This document shows positions 1-7,109 of a stretch of 9,751 nt of DNA, one piece after another. Origin of the DNA: an uncultured Lacinutrix sp. (GTDB lineage: Bacteria > Bacteroidota > Bacteroidia > Flavobacteriales > Flavobacteriaceae); assembly GCA_937916035.1 (NCBI GenBank), contig CALGIH010000142.1, positions 1-9,751 of the forward strand, given 5' to 3'. How positions within the stretch are numbered: the first letter of the stretch is position 1; each line of letters opens with the position of its first letter. Position numbers and translations under genes: made by a program. The notes under the pieces are model-generated. The model made no database searches, was not told the DNA's origin, and saw nothing but the letters and a program-made list of their open reading frames with translations.

Positions 1-748
1 GGTTTGGAATTACATCTGCGCTTGCGGTTAATACAACTGTACGTCCTCCATAATTCGTGTCTCCAATATTATAGCCATCAAAATAAGGTATGTTTGCATC
101 ACAATCCACACCTGATGGATTAATTAGAGATGAATTGTTAATATTTGTAACACTTACAGGCGTACCATCTGGAAGCACTGCCAAGTTTGTATATGCAAAA
201 CCTCCTACTTCTCTTAATAAAAAAGCAAAACTATCAGCAAAATCACATTCTGTTTCTCCATCATATTCCTCAGAAGCCATTAAATACCTAAAGCTAATTT
301 TATCAGCAACTGGAGTAAATGTGAATTTTATAAATGTAGCATCAAAAGTGTTTCTTTGACCTAATGCTATTTCAAGATCTGCATCGCCAGACAATCCTGT
401 TTGATTATTTATTAAACCTGCAGGAGTATTTCCAGCAGGATAAGCACGACCTGTAGTTAACACAATACCTTCCTGAAATGGAAATGTACTACTACCTCCA
501 GAATTCACAAAATAACCGTAACTTTTGGTAGTGTTATCTGTAGGATTGCCACTAACTTGATATGAAAAATCACTAACTAATGTACAAGGACTATCTATAA
601 GGACCTCTTCTATTAATTGTTCTGGACTAAACGTTGATTGCGGATCACCAGTTCTATTAATTTTTACAGGTAGAGTTGGTGGTGGTCCTTGAGCAAGACC
701 ATACGTTGAGCATAACAATAAAAAAATTATGTAGGTTTTTTTTATCAA
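1..748 (-). CDS. Secreted choice-of-anchor L domain protein, N-terminal part (runs off the window)
   Basis: This is the first 249 codons of a larger exported protein; the 3' part lies outside the window. No in-frame ATG precedes the conserved region. The best start is TTG at 748-746, which gives a classic signal peptide: Lys at 3-4, a hydrophobic core IIFLLL and an AQ cleavage site near residues 19-20. It sits about 22 nt after a TAnnTTTG promoter motif. From about residue 39 the sequence matches the choice-of-anchor L domain of Bacteroidota: SPEQLIEEVLI, a GYFVNSGGSS segment, FPFQEGIVLTTG, then MASEEYDGETECDFADSFAFLL and NLAVLPDGTPVSV. Such proteins are normally large, cell-surface or secreted, and often end in a type IX secretion sorting domain; that end cannot be seen here. 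The ligand and function are unknown. Cys13 in LLLC is not a lipobox because the preceding residue is Leu. The domain call is firm; the start codon is less so. Confidence 0.82.
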   Translation of the reverse strand, partial: MIKKTYIIFLLLCSTYGLAQGPPPTLPVKINRTGDPQSTFSPEQLIEEVLIDSPCTLVSDFSYQVSGNPTDNTTKSYGYFVNSGGSSTFPFQEGIVLTTGRAYPAGNTPAGLINNQTGLSGDADLEIALGQRNTFDATFIKFTFTPVADKISFRYLMASEEYDGETECDFADSFAFLLREVGGFAYTNLAVLPDGTPVSVTNINNSSLINPSGVDCDANIPYFDGYNIGDTNYGGRTVVLTASADVIPN

Positions 749-770
749 ACTAAATTTGGTTAATGAATTC

Positions 771-778
771 CAAATATA
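771..778 (-). promoter_or_regulatory. Bacteroidota -7 promoter element for the choice-of-anchor L gene
   Basis: On the minus strand this reads TATATTTG, a full match to TAnnTTTG. It lies 22 nt before the proposed TTG start, giving a leader of roughly 15-19 nt. No good -33 TTG-type element is visible at the expected spacing, so the call rests on one motif plus its position. Confidence 0.5.
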
Positions 779-802
779 TGTATAACTCCACTTTTCTTTT
801 AT

Positions 803-810
803 TATTTTTG
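803..810 (+). promoter_or_regulatory. Bacteroidota -7 promoter element for the NifU-family gene
   Basis: TATTTTTG matches TAnnTTTG and ends 15 nt before the ATG at 826, implying a leader of only about 10 nt. It is divergent from, and about 25 bp away from, the minus-strand element at 771-778. No clear -33 element is seen. Confidence 0.5.
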
Positions 811-825
811 TAAAAATTAGTTATA

Positions 826-1728
826 ATGAGAAATATTTCCGTTTCAATACAAGAAACAAGCAATCCAGCCATCATAAAATTCGAAGCAAATAGCTTTTTA
901 ACTCAATATCAGAGCTTTGAGTATAATAATATTGATGAAGCTAAGAATTCACCCATTGCACAACAATTATTTTATTTGCCATTTGTAAAGAAACTTTACA
1001 TCTCTGGAAATTTTATAGCCATAGAGCGCTATGACATTATAACTTGGCCTGAGGTTCAGGAAGAGGTACGAGAGCAAATTGAAAATTATCTTATTGAAGG
1101 TGGAGTTGTTGTTAATGTTGATAGTGAAACTAAAAAAGTCCCAGTCACTATTTATGCCGAAAGCACGCCAAATCCTGCCGTAATTAAATTTGTTGCCAAC
1201 AAGAATTTAGTTCCTGCAATGGCTGAATTCACCTCTATCGATGAAACTAATTCATCACCTTTTGCTGCTGAATTATTCCATTTCCCATTTGTAAAAAGTG
1301 TGTTTATTGACAAAAACTATGTCTCTATAACCAAATATGACGTTGCAGATTGGAATGATATTACCATGGAATTACGTGAATTTATAAGAAATTATATAGA
1401 AAACGGAAAGCCTATGATGATTGCGAATGCTCCTGAAATTAAACAAAATACAGAAAAAGCCAAAGAAGAGCATTTTGAAACGTTAGACGATATATCTAAA
1501 GAAATAATTAATATTTTAGAAGAATATGTAAAACCTGCTGTTGCAAGTGATGGAGGTAATATTCAGTTTGAATCTTATGATGCAAACACAAAAAATGTGA
1601 AAGTTATTCTGCAAGGCGCATGTAGTGGTTGTCCCTCATCAACATTCACCCTTAAAAATGGTATTGAAAACATGCTAAAGGAAATGATGAAAGGTAAAGT
1701 TGAAACTGTTGAGGCTGTAAATGGTTAA
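826..1728 (+). CDS. NifU/Nfu-family iron-sulfur cluster scaffold or carrier with duplicated N-terminal domain
   Basis: This 300-residue cytoplasmic protein probably assembles or carries Fe-S clusters and passes them to apo-proteins. The C-terminal NifU domain (about 217-290) holds the signature VASDGGNIQF and the cluster-binding pair Cys266-x-x-Cys269 within GACSGCPSS. Ahead of it are two tandem Nfu N-terminal-type domains, about 4-92 and 106-198. They share ETSNPAIIKF / STPNPAVIKF, SPIAQQLF / SPFAAELF, PFVKKLYI / PFVKSVFI and an ending like RxxIxNYIExG. A linker at 199-215 is rich in Lys, Glu and Asn. Each N-terminal copy lacks Cys, so only one cluster-binding site is present per chain; Nfu proteins usually bind a cluster across a dimer. 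The gene stands alone: it has its own promoter motif upstream and a strong terminator downstream. The ATG is chosen because the conserved first repeat starts immediately after it. Confidence 0.93.
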   Translation: MRNISVSIQETSNPAIIKFEANSFLTQYQSFEYNNIDEAKNSPIAQQLFYLPFVKKLYISGNFIAIERYDIITWPEVQEEVREQIENYLIEGGVVVNVDSETKKVPVTIYAESTPNPAVIKFVANKNLVPAMAEFTSIDETNSSPFAAELFHFPFVKSVFIDKNYVSITKYDVADWNDITMELREFIRNYIENGKPMMIANAPEIKQNTEKAKEEHFETLDDISKEIINILEEYVKPAVASDGGNIQFESYDANTKNVKVILQGACSGCPSSTFTLKNGIENMLKEMMKGKVETVEAVNG

Positions 1729-1751
1729 AAAAATGCCCTATTAAAATATAC

Positions 1752-1781
1752 AAAAGCGTTCATAATATGAACGCTTTTTTT
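1752..1781 (+). terminator. Intrinsic terminator of the NifU-family gene
   Basis: A perfect 12-bp stem (AAAAGCGTTCAT at 1752-1763 pairs with 1767-1778) closes a 3-nt loop. The transcript ends in a run of seven T at 1775-1781. It begins 23 nt after the stop codon. The flanking A-run on the left arm could let it work on the other strand too, but no minus-strand gene abuts it. Confidence 0.9.
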
Positions 1782-1794
1782 ATACTTCTTTTTG

Positions 1795-1802
1795 TACTTT
1801 TG
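1795..1802 (+). promoter_or_regulatory. Bacteroidota -7 promoter element directly abutting the DUF255 lipoprotein gene
   Basis: TACTTTTG matches TAnnTTTG and ends only 5 nt before the ATG at 1808. The expected transcription start, a few bases past the motif, would fall at or next to the start codon. The usual -33 position falls in the T-run of the preceding terminator and shows no TTG. Confidence 0.45.
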
Positions 1803-1807
1803 ATATT

Positions 1808-3919
1808 ATGCAAAAACCCTTTTTCCTAGTACTAATTTTATTCATAATTCTTATTAGTTGTAAGAGTCAAACTGCCGAGCAAATGACACATGAATATACC
1901 AATGAGCTAATAAATGAAACCAGTCCATATTTATTACAACACGCTCACAATCCTGTAAACTGGCAAGCCTGGAATGATGAAACTTTAAATGAAGCTAAAA
2001 CTAGTAATAAGCTAATTTTAATTAGTGTTGGTTATGCTGCTTGTCATTGGTGCCATGTCATGGAACATGAAAGTTTTGAAGATTCCTTAGTGGCTCAAGT
2101 GATGAATAAAAACTTTGTAAATATTAAAGTTGATCGAGAAGAACGTCCAGATGTAGATCAAGTGTATATGAATGCTGTACAGCTTATGACTGGAAGTGGT
2201 GGTTGGCCTCTAAATGTGGTTGCATTGCCAGATGGCCGTCCAGTTTGGGGAGGAACCTATTTTAAAAAGGAGCAGTGGATGAGTGTGCTTGAGCAAATTT
2301 CAGAAGTTTATAAAGAGAATCCTCAGAAACTTATTGAATATGCTGATAAGCTAGAGGCTGGAATTAAATCTTTAGATGTTGTAAGTCTTAACACTAATGA
2401 AATTGAATTCAAACATGAATTTGTTTCAAATGCTGTTAACAAATGGTCACAAAGTTTTGACAGACTAAAAGGCGGAACCAATAGAGCTCCAAAATTTATG
2501 ATGCCAAATAATTTGCATTTCTTAATGCGAGAAGCTTATCAAAACGAAAATATCGACTTACAAAATTATGTAAATCTCACTTTGACGAAAATTGCGTTTG
2601 GAGGTGTTTTTGATCATGTTGGAGGTGGGTTTTCAAGATATTCGGTTGACGATAAATGGCATGTGCCTCACTTTGAGAAGATGCTTTATGACAATGCACA
2701 ACTCGTAAGTTTATATAGTGACGCTTATTTAATCACCAAAAATCCATTATATAAAGAAGTTGTTTTTGAAACCTTAGAATTCGTAAAACGAGAGCTAACC
2801 AACACAAATGGCACATTTTATTCTTCATTGGATGCTGATAGTAAAACCAAAACTGGTGAGCTTGAGGAAGGTGCTTTTTATGTTTGGCAAGTTGAAGATT
2901 TAAAGCGTTTATTAGCTGAAGACTTCTATCTATTTGCTGATTATTATAATGTAAACAGCTATGGTTTATGGGAGGATAACAATTATGTATTAATTCGTAG
3001 TGATTCAGACACTGTTTTCAATAAAAAGCATAGCATTTCTATTAATGAACTTAATAAAAAGAAATCTGTTTGGAAAACTATACTATTTAAAGAAAGAGCA
3101 AAAAGAGATAGACCAAGGTTGGACGACAAAGTACTGACCTCATGGAATGCCCTTATGATAAAAGCTTATACTGATGCTTATCGTGTATTTGGAAATCAAG
3201 AATTTTTAGATGCAGCTATGACAAATGCTGAATTCATATTAAAAACTCAGACAAAAGAAGATGGTGGCTTATATCACAATTTTAAAGAAAGCAAAAGTAC
3301 TATTAACGGTTATCTTGAAGACTATGCTGCCGTAGTTGAAGCTTTTTTAAATCTATATGAAAACACGCTCGATGAAAAATGGTTAACCGCTTCTAGAAGT
3401 TATACTAATTACGCATATGATCATTTCTTTGATGATACTAATAAGATGTTTTATTTCACTTCAAATGAAGATGCTAAACTTGTTTCAAGAAACACAGAGT
3501 ATAGAGATAATGTTATTGCCTCCAGCAATTCTATAATGGCCAAGAATTTATTGAAATTATCTCACTATTTTGATAATGAGGCTTATGCTGAAACCTCTAA
3601 AACCATGTTGCACAATGTAATGCCAGAAATTACTGAATACCCTTCAACCTTTTCAAATTGGCTAGATTTAATGCTCAATTACACGAATAATTACTATGAA
3701 GTTGCCATTGTAGGATCTGAAGTTGATGAAAAAATTAAATCTCTTAATGCTTACTATTTACCAAACAAATTAATTGTTGGAAGCAAAACAGATAATGATT
3801 TACCACTACTAAAAAATAGATTTGTTGAAGGTAGAACGCTTATTTATGTGTGTGTAAATAAGGCTTGTAAATTACCTGTATCAGAGGTTGATAAAGCAGT
3901 AACTTTTATAAATGAATAA
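1808..3919 (+). CDS. DUF255/YyaL-type thioredoxin-fold lipoprotein (SSP411/spermatogenesis-associated 20 family)
   Basis: This 703-residue protein begins with a lipoprotein signal, [18 protein letters not shown], whose lipobox LISC puts the lipidated Cys at 18. The residues after it (KSQ) are not acidic. The thioredoxin-like domain (about 32-195) has the family hallmarks [14 protein letters not shown] at 39-52, the redox pair Cys79-His-Trp-Cys82 in [24 protein letters not shown], and SGGWPLNV. The remaining two-thirds resembles the six-hairpin/glycosidase-like part of the family, with [24 protein letters not shown] around 271-294 and [18 protein letters not shown]. Length fits the family (about 650-750). 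The biochemical function of the family is not established: a disulfide or thiol role is suggested by CxxC, and a carbohydrate role only by fold. The lipid anchor suggests an envelope location, while many relatives are cytoplasmic. It is the first gene of an operon with the DUF1304 and MscS genes, 7 nt upstream of the former. The start is fixed by the signal peptide. Confidence 0.93.
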   Translation: MQKPFFLVLILFIILISCKSQTAEQMTHEYTNELINETSPYLLQHAHNPVNWQAWNDETLNEAKTSNKLILISVGYAACHWCHVMEHESFEDSLVAQVMNKNFVNIKVDREERPDVDQVYMNAVQLMTGSGGWPLNVVALPDGRPVWGGTYFKKEQWMSVLEQISEVYKENPQKLIEYADKLEAGIKSLDVVSLNTNEIEFKHEFVSNAVNKWSQSFDRLKGGTNRAPKFMMPNNLHFLMREAYQNENIDLQNYVNLTLTKIAFGGVFDHVGGGFSRYSVDDKWHVPHFEKMLYDNAQLVSLYSDAYLITKNPLYKEVVFETLEFVKRELTNTNGTFYSSLDADSKTKTGELEEGAFYVWQVEDLKRLLAEDFYLFADYYNVNSYGLWEDNNYVLIRSDSDTVFNKKHSISINELNKKKSVWKTILFKERAKRDRPRLDDKVLTSWNALMIKAYTDAYRVFGNQEFLDAAMTNAEFILKTQTKEDGGLYHNFKESKSTINGYLEDYAAVVEAFLNLYENTLDEKWLTASRSYTNYAYDHFFDDTNKMFYFTSNEDAKLVSRNTEYRDNVIASSNSIMAKNLLKLSHYFDNEAYAETSKTMLHNVMPEITEYPSTFSNWLDLMLNYTNNYYEVAIVGSEVDEKIKSLNAYYLPNKLIVGSKTDNDLPLLKNRFVEGRTLIYVCVNKACKLPVSEVDKAVTFINE

Positions 3920-3926
3920 ATAAATA

Positions 3927-4286
3927 ATGAACACAGTTTCTATTATTTTAATCGTATTTGTAGCCATCGAACATTTATATTTCTTAGTGCTTGAAATGTT
4001 TTTATGGACAACGCCAAAAGGCATTAAAACTTTCGACTTAAAATCAAAGGAATTTGCTGATGACACCAAAGTACTTGCTGCTAACAAAGGACTGTACAAT
4101 GGGTTTTTAGCAACCGGTTTTATTTTTTCCTTAATAGAAAAAAACATTCATTTTGCAATTTTCTTTCTTATTTGTGTGACCATTGCAGGCATTTATGGGT
4201 CTTATTCAACAAAGAACATTCGCTTGTTTTTCGTTCCAGGTAGTCCAGCAATCCTAGCACTTATAGTATTACTAATAAATAAATAA
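3927..4286 (+). CDS. DUF1304 family small integral membrane protein
   Basis: This 119-residue protein has about four membrane segments (roughly 3-25, 55-70, 73-91 and 100-117). The motifs AIEHLYFLVLEMFLW (13-27), followed by TTPKGIKTF, and ANKGLYNGFLATG (52-64) are typical of DUF1304 proteins. Length is normal for the family. No biochemical role is known. The gene starts 7 nt after the preceding stop and ends 1 nt before the mscS ATG, so it is surely co-transcribed and possibly translationally coupled. There is no Shine-Dalgarno sequence; the junction is only A and T with several overlapping TAA triplets. A minus-strand reading over the same bases (3881-4147) looks hydrophobic only because it is the complement of these membrane helices. 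Confidence 0.9.
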   Translation: MNTVSIILIVFVAIEHLYFLVLEMFLWTTPKGIKTFDLKSKEFADDTKVLAANKGLYNGFLATGFIFSLIEKNIHFAIFFLICVTIAGIYGSYSTKNIRLFFVPGSPAILALIVLLINK

Positions 4287-4287
4287 A

Positions 4288-5100
4288 ATGGATTTAGACA
4301 ATATTTTAGGCAACGTGATCGATTTCGCTACCGTTTATGGTATAAAAATCATAGGCGCAATTTTAATATGGATTATTGGTTCTTGGGTTGTTAAGAAAAT
4401 AATGAAAGGCATGAAAAAAATTATGTCTGGTCGTGAGTATGATGAAAGCCTTCAAAAATTCTTATTAAACCTCGTTAATTGGATATTAAAAATACTTTTA
4501 ATTATTACACTTTTAGGAACTTTAGGTGTTCCAACTACCTCTTTTGCCGCTATTATTGCTGCAGCTGGTTTAGCCATTGGGCTTGCCTTGCAAGGAAGTT
4601 TAGGTAATTTTGCTGGTGGTGTTTTGATCATGATATTCAAACCTATAAAAATTGGTGACCTCATAGAAGCACAAGGCGAAATTGGAGTTGTCAAGGAAAT
4701 TGAGATTTTTACCACTAAGCTCAATGGACTCTCAAATAAAGAAATTATTATTCCAAATGGCGCATTATCCAATGGAAACATTATTAATTATACTACTGAA
4801 GGTACTCGTCGGGTTGACTTTGTTTTTGGAGTTGGTTATGATTCTGATATTAAAAAGACGAAAGAAGTCCTCATGGATGTCATTACTTCACATCCTTTAG
4901 TGTTGAAAGATCCAGCGCCATCTGTAAATGTTTTAGCATTGGCTGATAGTTCCATAAACTTTGCTGTAAGACCTTGGTGTAAAGCTGAAGATTATTGGGC
5001 TGTGTACTTTGCTGTTACGGAACAAACGAAAGAAGCTCTAGATGCAGCTGGAATTGAAATCCCTTATCCTCATCAAGTAGAGATAAAGAAACACGGTTAA
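4288..5100 (+). CDS. mscS: Small-conductance mechanosensitive channel, MscS family
   Basis: This 270-residue inner-membrane channel opens under membrane tension and releases solutes during osmotic downshock. It has the minimal MscS plan: three helices (about 17-39, 59-81 and 84-115), then a cytoplasmic domain. The pore helix is Ala/Gly-rich as expected (AAIIAAAGLAIGLALQGSLGN, 87-107), followed by FAGGVLIMIFKPIKIGD. The beta domain carries IIIPNGALSNGNIINYT (153-169), the family signature around PN 156-157. The C-terminal alpha/beta part ends in DAAGIEIPYPHQ. Length is close to that of E. coli MscS (286 residues). It is the last gene of the three-gene plus-strand operon. Its stop TAA overlaps the convergent tsaB stop within a shared TTAA. 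No terminator lies between the genes; the candidate is at 5150-5184 inside tsaB. Confidence 0.95.
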   Translation: MDLDNILGNVIDFATVYGIKIIGAILIWIIGSWVVKKIMKGMKKIMSGREYDESLQKFLLNLVNWILKILLIITLLGTLGVPTTSFAAIIAAAGLAIGLALQGSLGNFAGGVLIMIFKPIKIGDLIEAQGEIGVVKEIEIFTTKLNGLSNKEIIIPNGALSNGNIINYTTEGTRRVDFVFGVGYDSDIKKTKEVLMDVITSHPLVLKDPAPSVNVLALADSSINFAVRPWCKAEDYWAVYFAVTEQTKEALDAAGIEIPYPHQVEIKKHG

Positions 5101-5774
5101 GACTTTGACTTTGGTTGTAACGCCACAAAATCTTTTAAATAATAAGGCTCAAAATAAGCGACATCTTCGATGTCGTTTATTTTGTACTTATGATAAGCCA
5201 ATTGACTCATTTCATTAGCTGAAGGCAATTTATCTTCAATAAAAATGGCGTTTTCATGTGTAATGAGTTCTTTTGTTTTAGCAACTCCGTTGCCAATAAA
5301 AGTCACTCTATTTTTATCCAAATAACTTGCAAATGAAGTCTCATCCAACACTTGTGCTTGTGTTTCTCTTATTTGCTCATAATTAGCGTCAAAAATTGCC
5401 GAATACACTTCTAATCGTCTAGCATCAAGCATTGGTACAATAATGCCCTCACTAATATTAACTTGATGTGCCAAAGCCTCTAGCGTGGAAATAGCTATTA
5501 ATGGCTTATTCAACGCAAAACACAATCCTTTAGCAGCTGAAACACCAATACGCAATCCAGTATAAGAACCTGGACCTTTGCTCACAGCTATAGCATCTAA
5601 TTGTGATGATTTAATGTTTGCCTCTTTCAATACATCATCAATGTAAATATGCAAACGCTCAGCATGAGAATAATTGTTGTTATAGTCTTCTTTTAAAACC
5701 AAAGTCTCACCTTCAAAAGAAAGAGAGACTGAACAGTTTGTTGTTGCCGTTTCTATATTTAATATATATGCCAC
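5097..5774 (-). CDS. tsaB: TsaB, tRNA N6-threonylcarbamoyladenosine (t6A37) biosynthesis subunit
   Basis: TsaB is the ASKHA-fold scaffold that pairs with TsaD (and TsaE) to transfer the threonylcarbamoyl group onto A37 of ANN-decoding tRNAs in the cytoplasm. The 225 residues fit the family (E. coli 231). Visible hallmarks are the N-terminal strand ILNIETATTNCSVSLS, AERLHIYIDDVL, AIAVSKGPGSYTGLRIGVS (the most conserved block), AAKGLCFAL and ISTLEALAHQ, then IVPMLDARRLEVYSAIF. The start codon is GTG at 5774-5772, only 2 nt after the stop of the outer-membrane factor gene, and no ATG better fits the conserved N-terminus. It is thus the last gene of the efflux operon, and no convincing promoter of its own is seen. 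Its stop overlaps that of mscS on the other strand, and codons 197-209 contain a strong inverted repeat. Confidence 0.95.
   Translation of the reverse strand: MAYILNIETATTNCSVSLSFEGETLVLKEDYNNNYSHAERLHIYIDDVLKEANIKSSQLDAIAVSKGPGSYTGLRIGVSAAKGLCFALNKPLIAISTLEALAHQVNISEGIIVPMLDARRLEVYSAIFDANYEQIRETQAQVLDETSFASYLDKNRVTFIGNGVAKTKELITHENAIFIEDKLPSANEMSQLAYHKYKINDIEDVAYFEPYYLKDFVALQPKSKS
5150..5184. terminator. Candidate bidirectional terminator hairpin inside the 3' end of tsaB
   Basis: A 16-bp inverted repeat (arms 5150-5165 and 5169-5184, loop TTC) has a single imperfect pair at 5158/5176, a G-U wobble in plus-strand RNA. The core GCGACATC/GATGTCGT is flanked by AAAATAA on the left and TTATTTT on the right, so plus-strand RNA has a GC-containing stem followed by a U-rich stretch. 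It lies 50 nt past the mscS stop, where the plus-strand operon would need an end. On the minus strand the same element is read through as tsaB codons 197-209 (about YKINDIEDVAYFE). Termination activity is inferred from structure only. Confidence 0.6.
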
Positions 5775-5776
5775 GC

Positions 5777-7099
5777 TTAATCTAAAGTTATTGGTTTACC
5801 TGTGTAAAAATCTAAAACTTTTGTTTTAAACACAAAATCATACTTTGCATTAATTAATGAAGCTTCTGCATTTATTAATCTGATTCTTATTTGTTCTAGA
5901 TCAAAAGTATTCATAGCTCCAATATTATAACGCTCTTCTGAATTATCAAATGCCAATCTTTGCGAATCTAATGATTTTTGCGCAGCAACATAGGTTTTAA
6001 GAGCAGCTTGTGCATCTGTAAAAGCACGTTGAATAGTAGACTCTAAATCTAATTTTGCTTGCTCTAAATTGAGTACTGAATTGGCTTCTTGAATTTTTGA
6101 TTTAGCTACAGCCGTTTCATTTTGAAATCTTGAAAATATTGGAACCCCAACATTCACACTGAAACTATGTCCCTTATTCTCGTTTATTTGCTGAAAAAAC
6201 GAGTTTGAATTAGATAAGTTTGAAAAATTAGCTCCTGAATTAAATCCGTAATTAAATGATACTGTTGGTAAATAACCTGTTTTGGCTATTTCAGTATTTA
6301 ATTTAGCATTTTCAATATCTGTTTCAGCTATTTTAATTTCACTTCTATTTGCAATAGCTTGATCAAGAACAGGACTAACATCACTATACATTATAGATTG
6401 TGATGGTCTACCAACATCAACTATTTGAACTTCAAATCCTTCAAAAGACACTTGTAATAATTGCGATAAGGAAAGTAATGATAATGTGTAATTATTTTCA
6501 GCAATTGTAATACTTTGTTCATCATTTGCCAACGTAGCTTCTGCATCGAAGATATTAGCTCTGGCTTGTACACCAGCATCCACTAAATCTTGAACCTGCT
6601 TTAATTGTTTCAATGAAAACTCATATTGAGCTTTCGCTGTTTCTAAATTTTCTGAACTAAATAAAATGTTCAAATATCCATTAACCACAAATAGTCCAAT
6701 ATCATCTTTTGTTTTACTTTGATTTAAAACATTACGTTCGTAATTCAATTTAGACTGCTCTAAGCGTAACCTATTTAATGAACCACTATATAAGTTTTGC
6801 GATACGCTAATTCCTCCATTAGTAGTATGACTTGTTTGGTCTATCAAAGAACCAGTAAAGAAATCTTGAGCTGTACCTAATCGTAATGATTGTGAAAAAT
6901 TCGCCCCAACTGAAGGTAAAAAACTCCCTTTAGCAGCTTCAATGTCTTGTTCATTTAATAACAAGCTATTTTGACCTTGCTTAATAGTAATGTTATTTTC
7001 GTAAGCATGTGAGACACATTCTTGTAATGTCCACTTTTTATTTTGAGTATGTCCTGCGATGCTAATTAATAATGCAATCGCTACTAGTTTAAACTTCAT
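5777..7099 (-). CDS. TolC-family outer-membrane efflux protein
   Basis: This 440-residue protein is the outer-membrane duct of a tripartite exporter. A signal peptide MKFKLVAIALLISIAGHTQ (1-19) precedes the usual first motif WTLQECVSHAYENN (23-36). Two OEP repeats follow, each with long coiled-coil helices rich in Ala, Asn, Gln and Glu, such as SLKQLKQVQDLVDAGVQARANIFDAEATLANDE in the first half and AAQKSLDSQRLAFDNSEERYNIGAMNTFDLEQIR in the second. Beta-strand segments such as NGGISVSQNLYSG and FSVNVGVPIFS lie between. The reading frame stays open 48 codons further upstream, but that part overlaps the adaptor gene and would bury the signal peptide; ATG at 7099 leaves a 10-nt gap to the adaptor stop. 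Length agrees with flavobacterial TolC-like proteins. Export substrate is not predictable. Confidence 0.93.
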   Translation of the reverse strand: MKFKLVAIALLISIAGHTQNKKWTLQECVSHAYENNITIKQGQNSLLLNEQDIEAAKGSFLPSVGANFSQSLRLGTAQDFFTGSLIDQTSHTTNGGISVSQNLYSGSLNRLRLEQSKLNYERNVLNQSKTKDDIGLFVVNGYLNILFSSENLETAKAQYEFSLKQLKQVQDLVDAGVQARANIFDAEATLANDEQSITIAENNYTLSLLSLSQLLQVSFEGFEVQIVDVGRPSQSIMYSDVSPVLDQAIANRSEIKIAETDIENAKLNTEIAKTGYLPTVSFNYGFNSGANFSNLSNSNSFFQQINENKGHSFSVNVGVPIFSRFQNETAVAKSKIQEANSVLNLEQAKLDLESTIQRAFTDAQAALKTYVAAQKSLDSQRLAFDNSEERYNIGAMNTFDLEQIRIRLINAEASLINAKYDFVFKTKVLDFYTGKPITLD

Positions 7100-7109
7100 A
7101 TTGCTTTTA

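Noticed and set aside
90..359. 89-residue open frame on the plus strand
   Set aside because: It lies antisense to the choice-of-anchor L gene, whose conserved domain occupies the same bases; it has no recognisable domain.
709..711. Cys13 of the choice-of-anchor L protein as a lipoprotein anchor
   Set aside because: The preceding residues are LLL; a lipobox needs a small residue just before Cys, and the AQ site further on fits ordinary signal-peptide cleavage.
3881..4147. 88-residue open frame on the minus strand across the lipoprotein/DUF1304 junction
   Set aside because: It is complementary to real membrane-helix codons and has no family resemblance or promoter motif.
4452..4781. 109-residue minus-strand frame inside mscS
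   Set aside because: It is a shadow of the highly conserved MscS pore region on the other strand.
4682..4900. 72-residue plus-strand frame inside mscS in another phase
   Set aside because: The mscS frame is clearly the coding one across this stretch, and nothing is recognisable in the alternative.
5902..5909. TACTTTTG on the minus strand, about 130 nt before tsaB, as a possible internal promoter
   Set aside because: It matches TAnnTTTG, but it sits inside coding sequence and has no -33 element at the right spacing. In DNA this A/T-rich, several chance matches are expected in the window.
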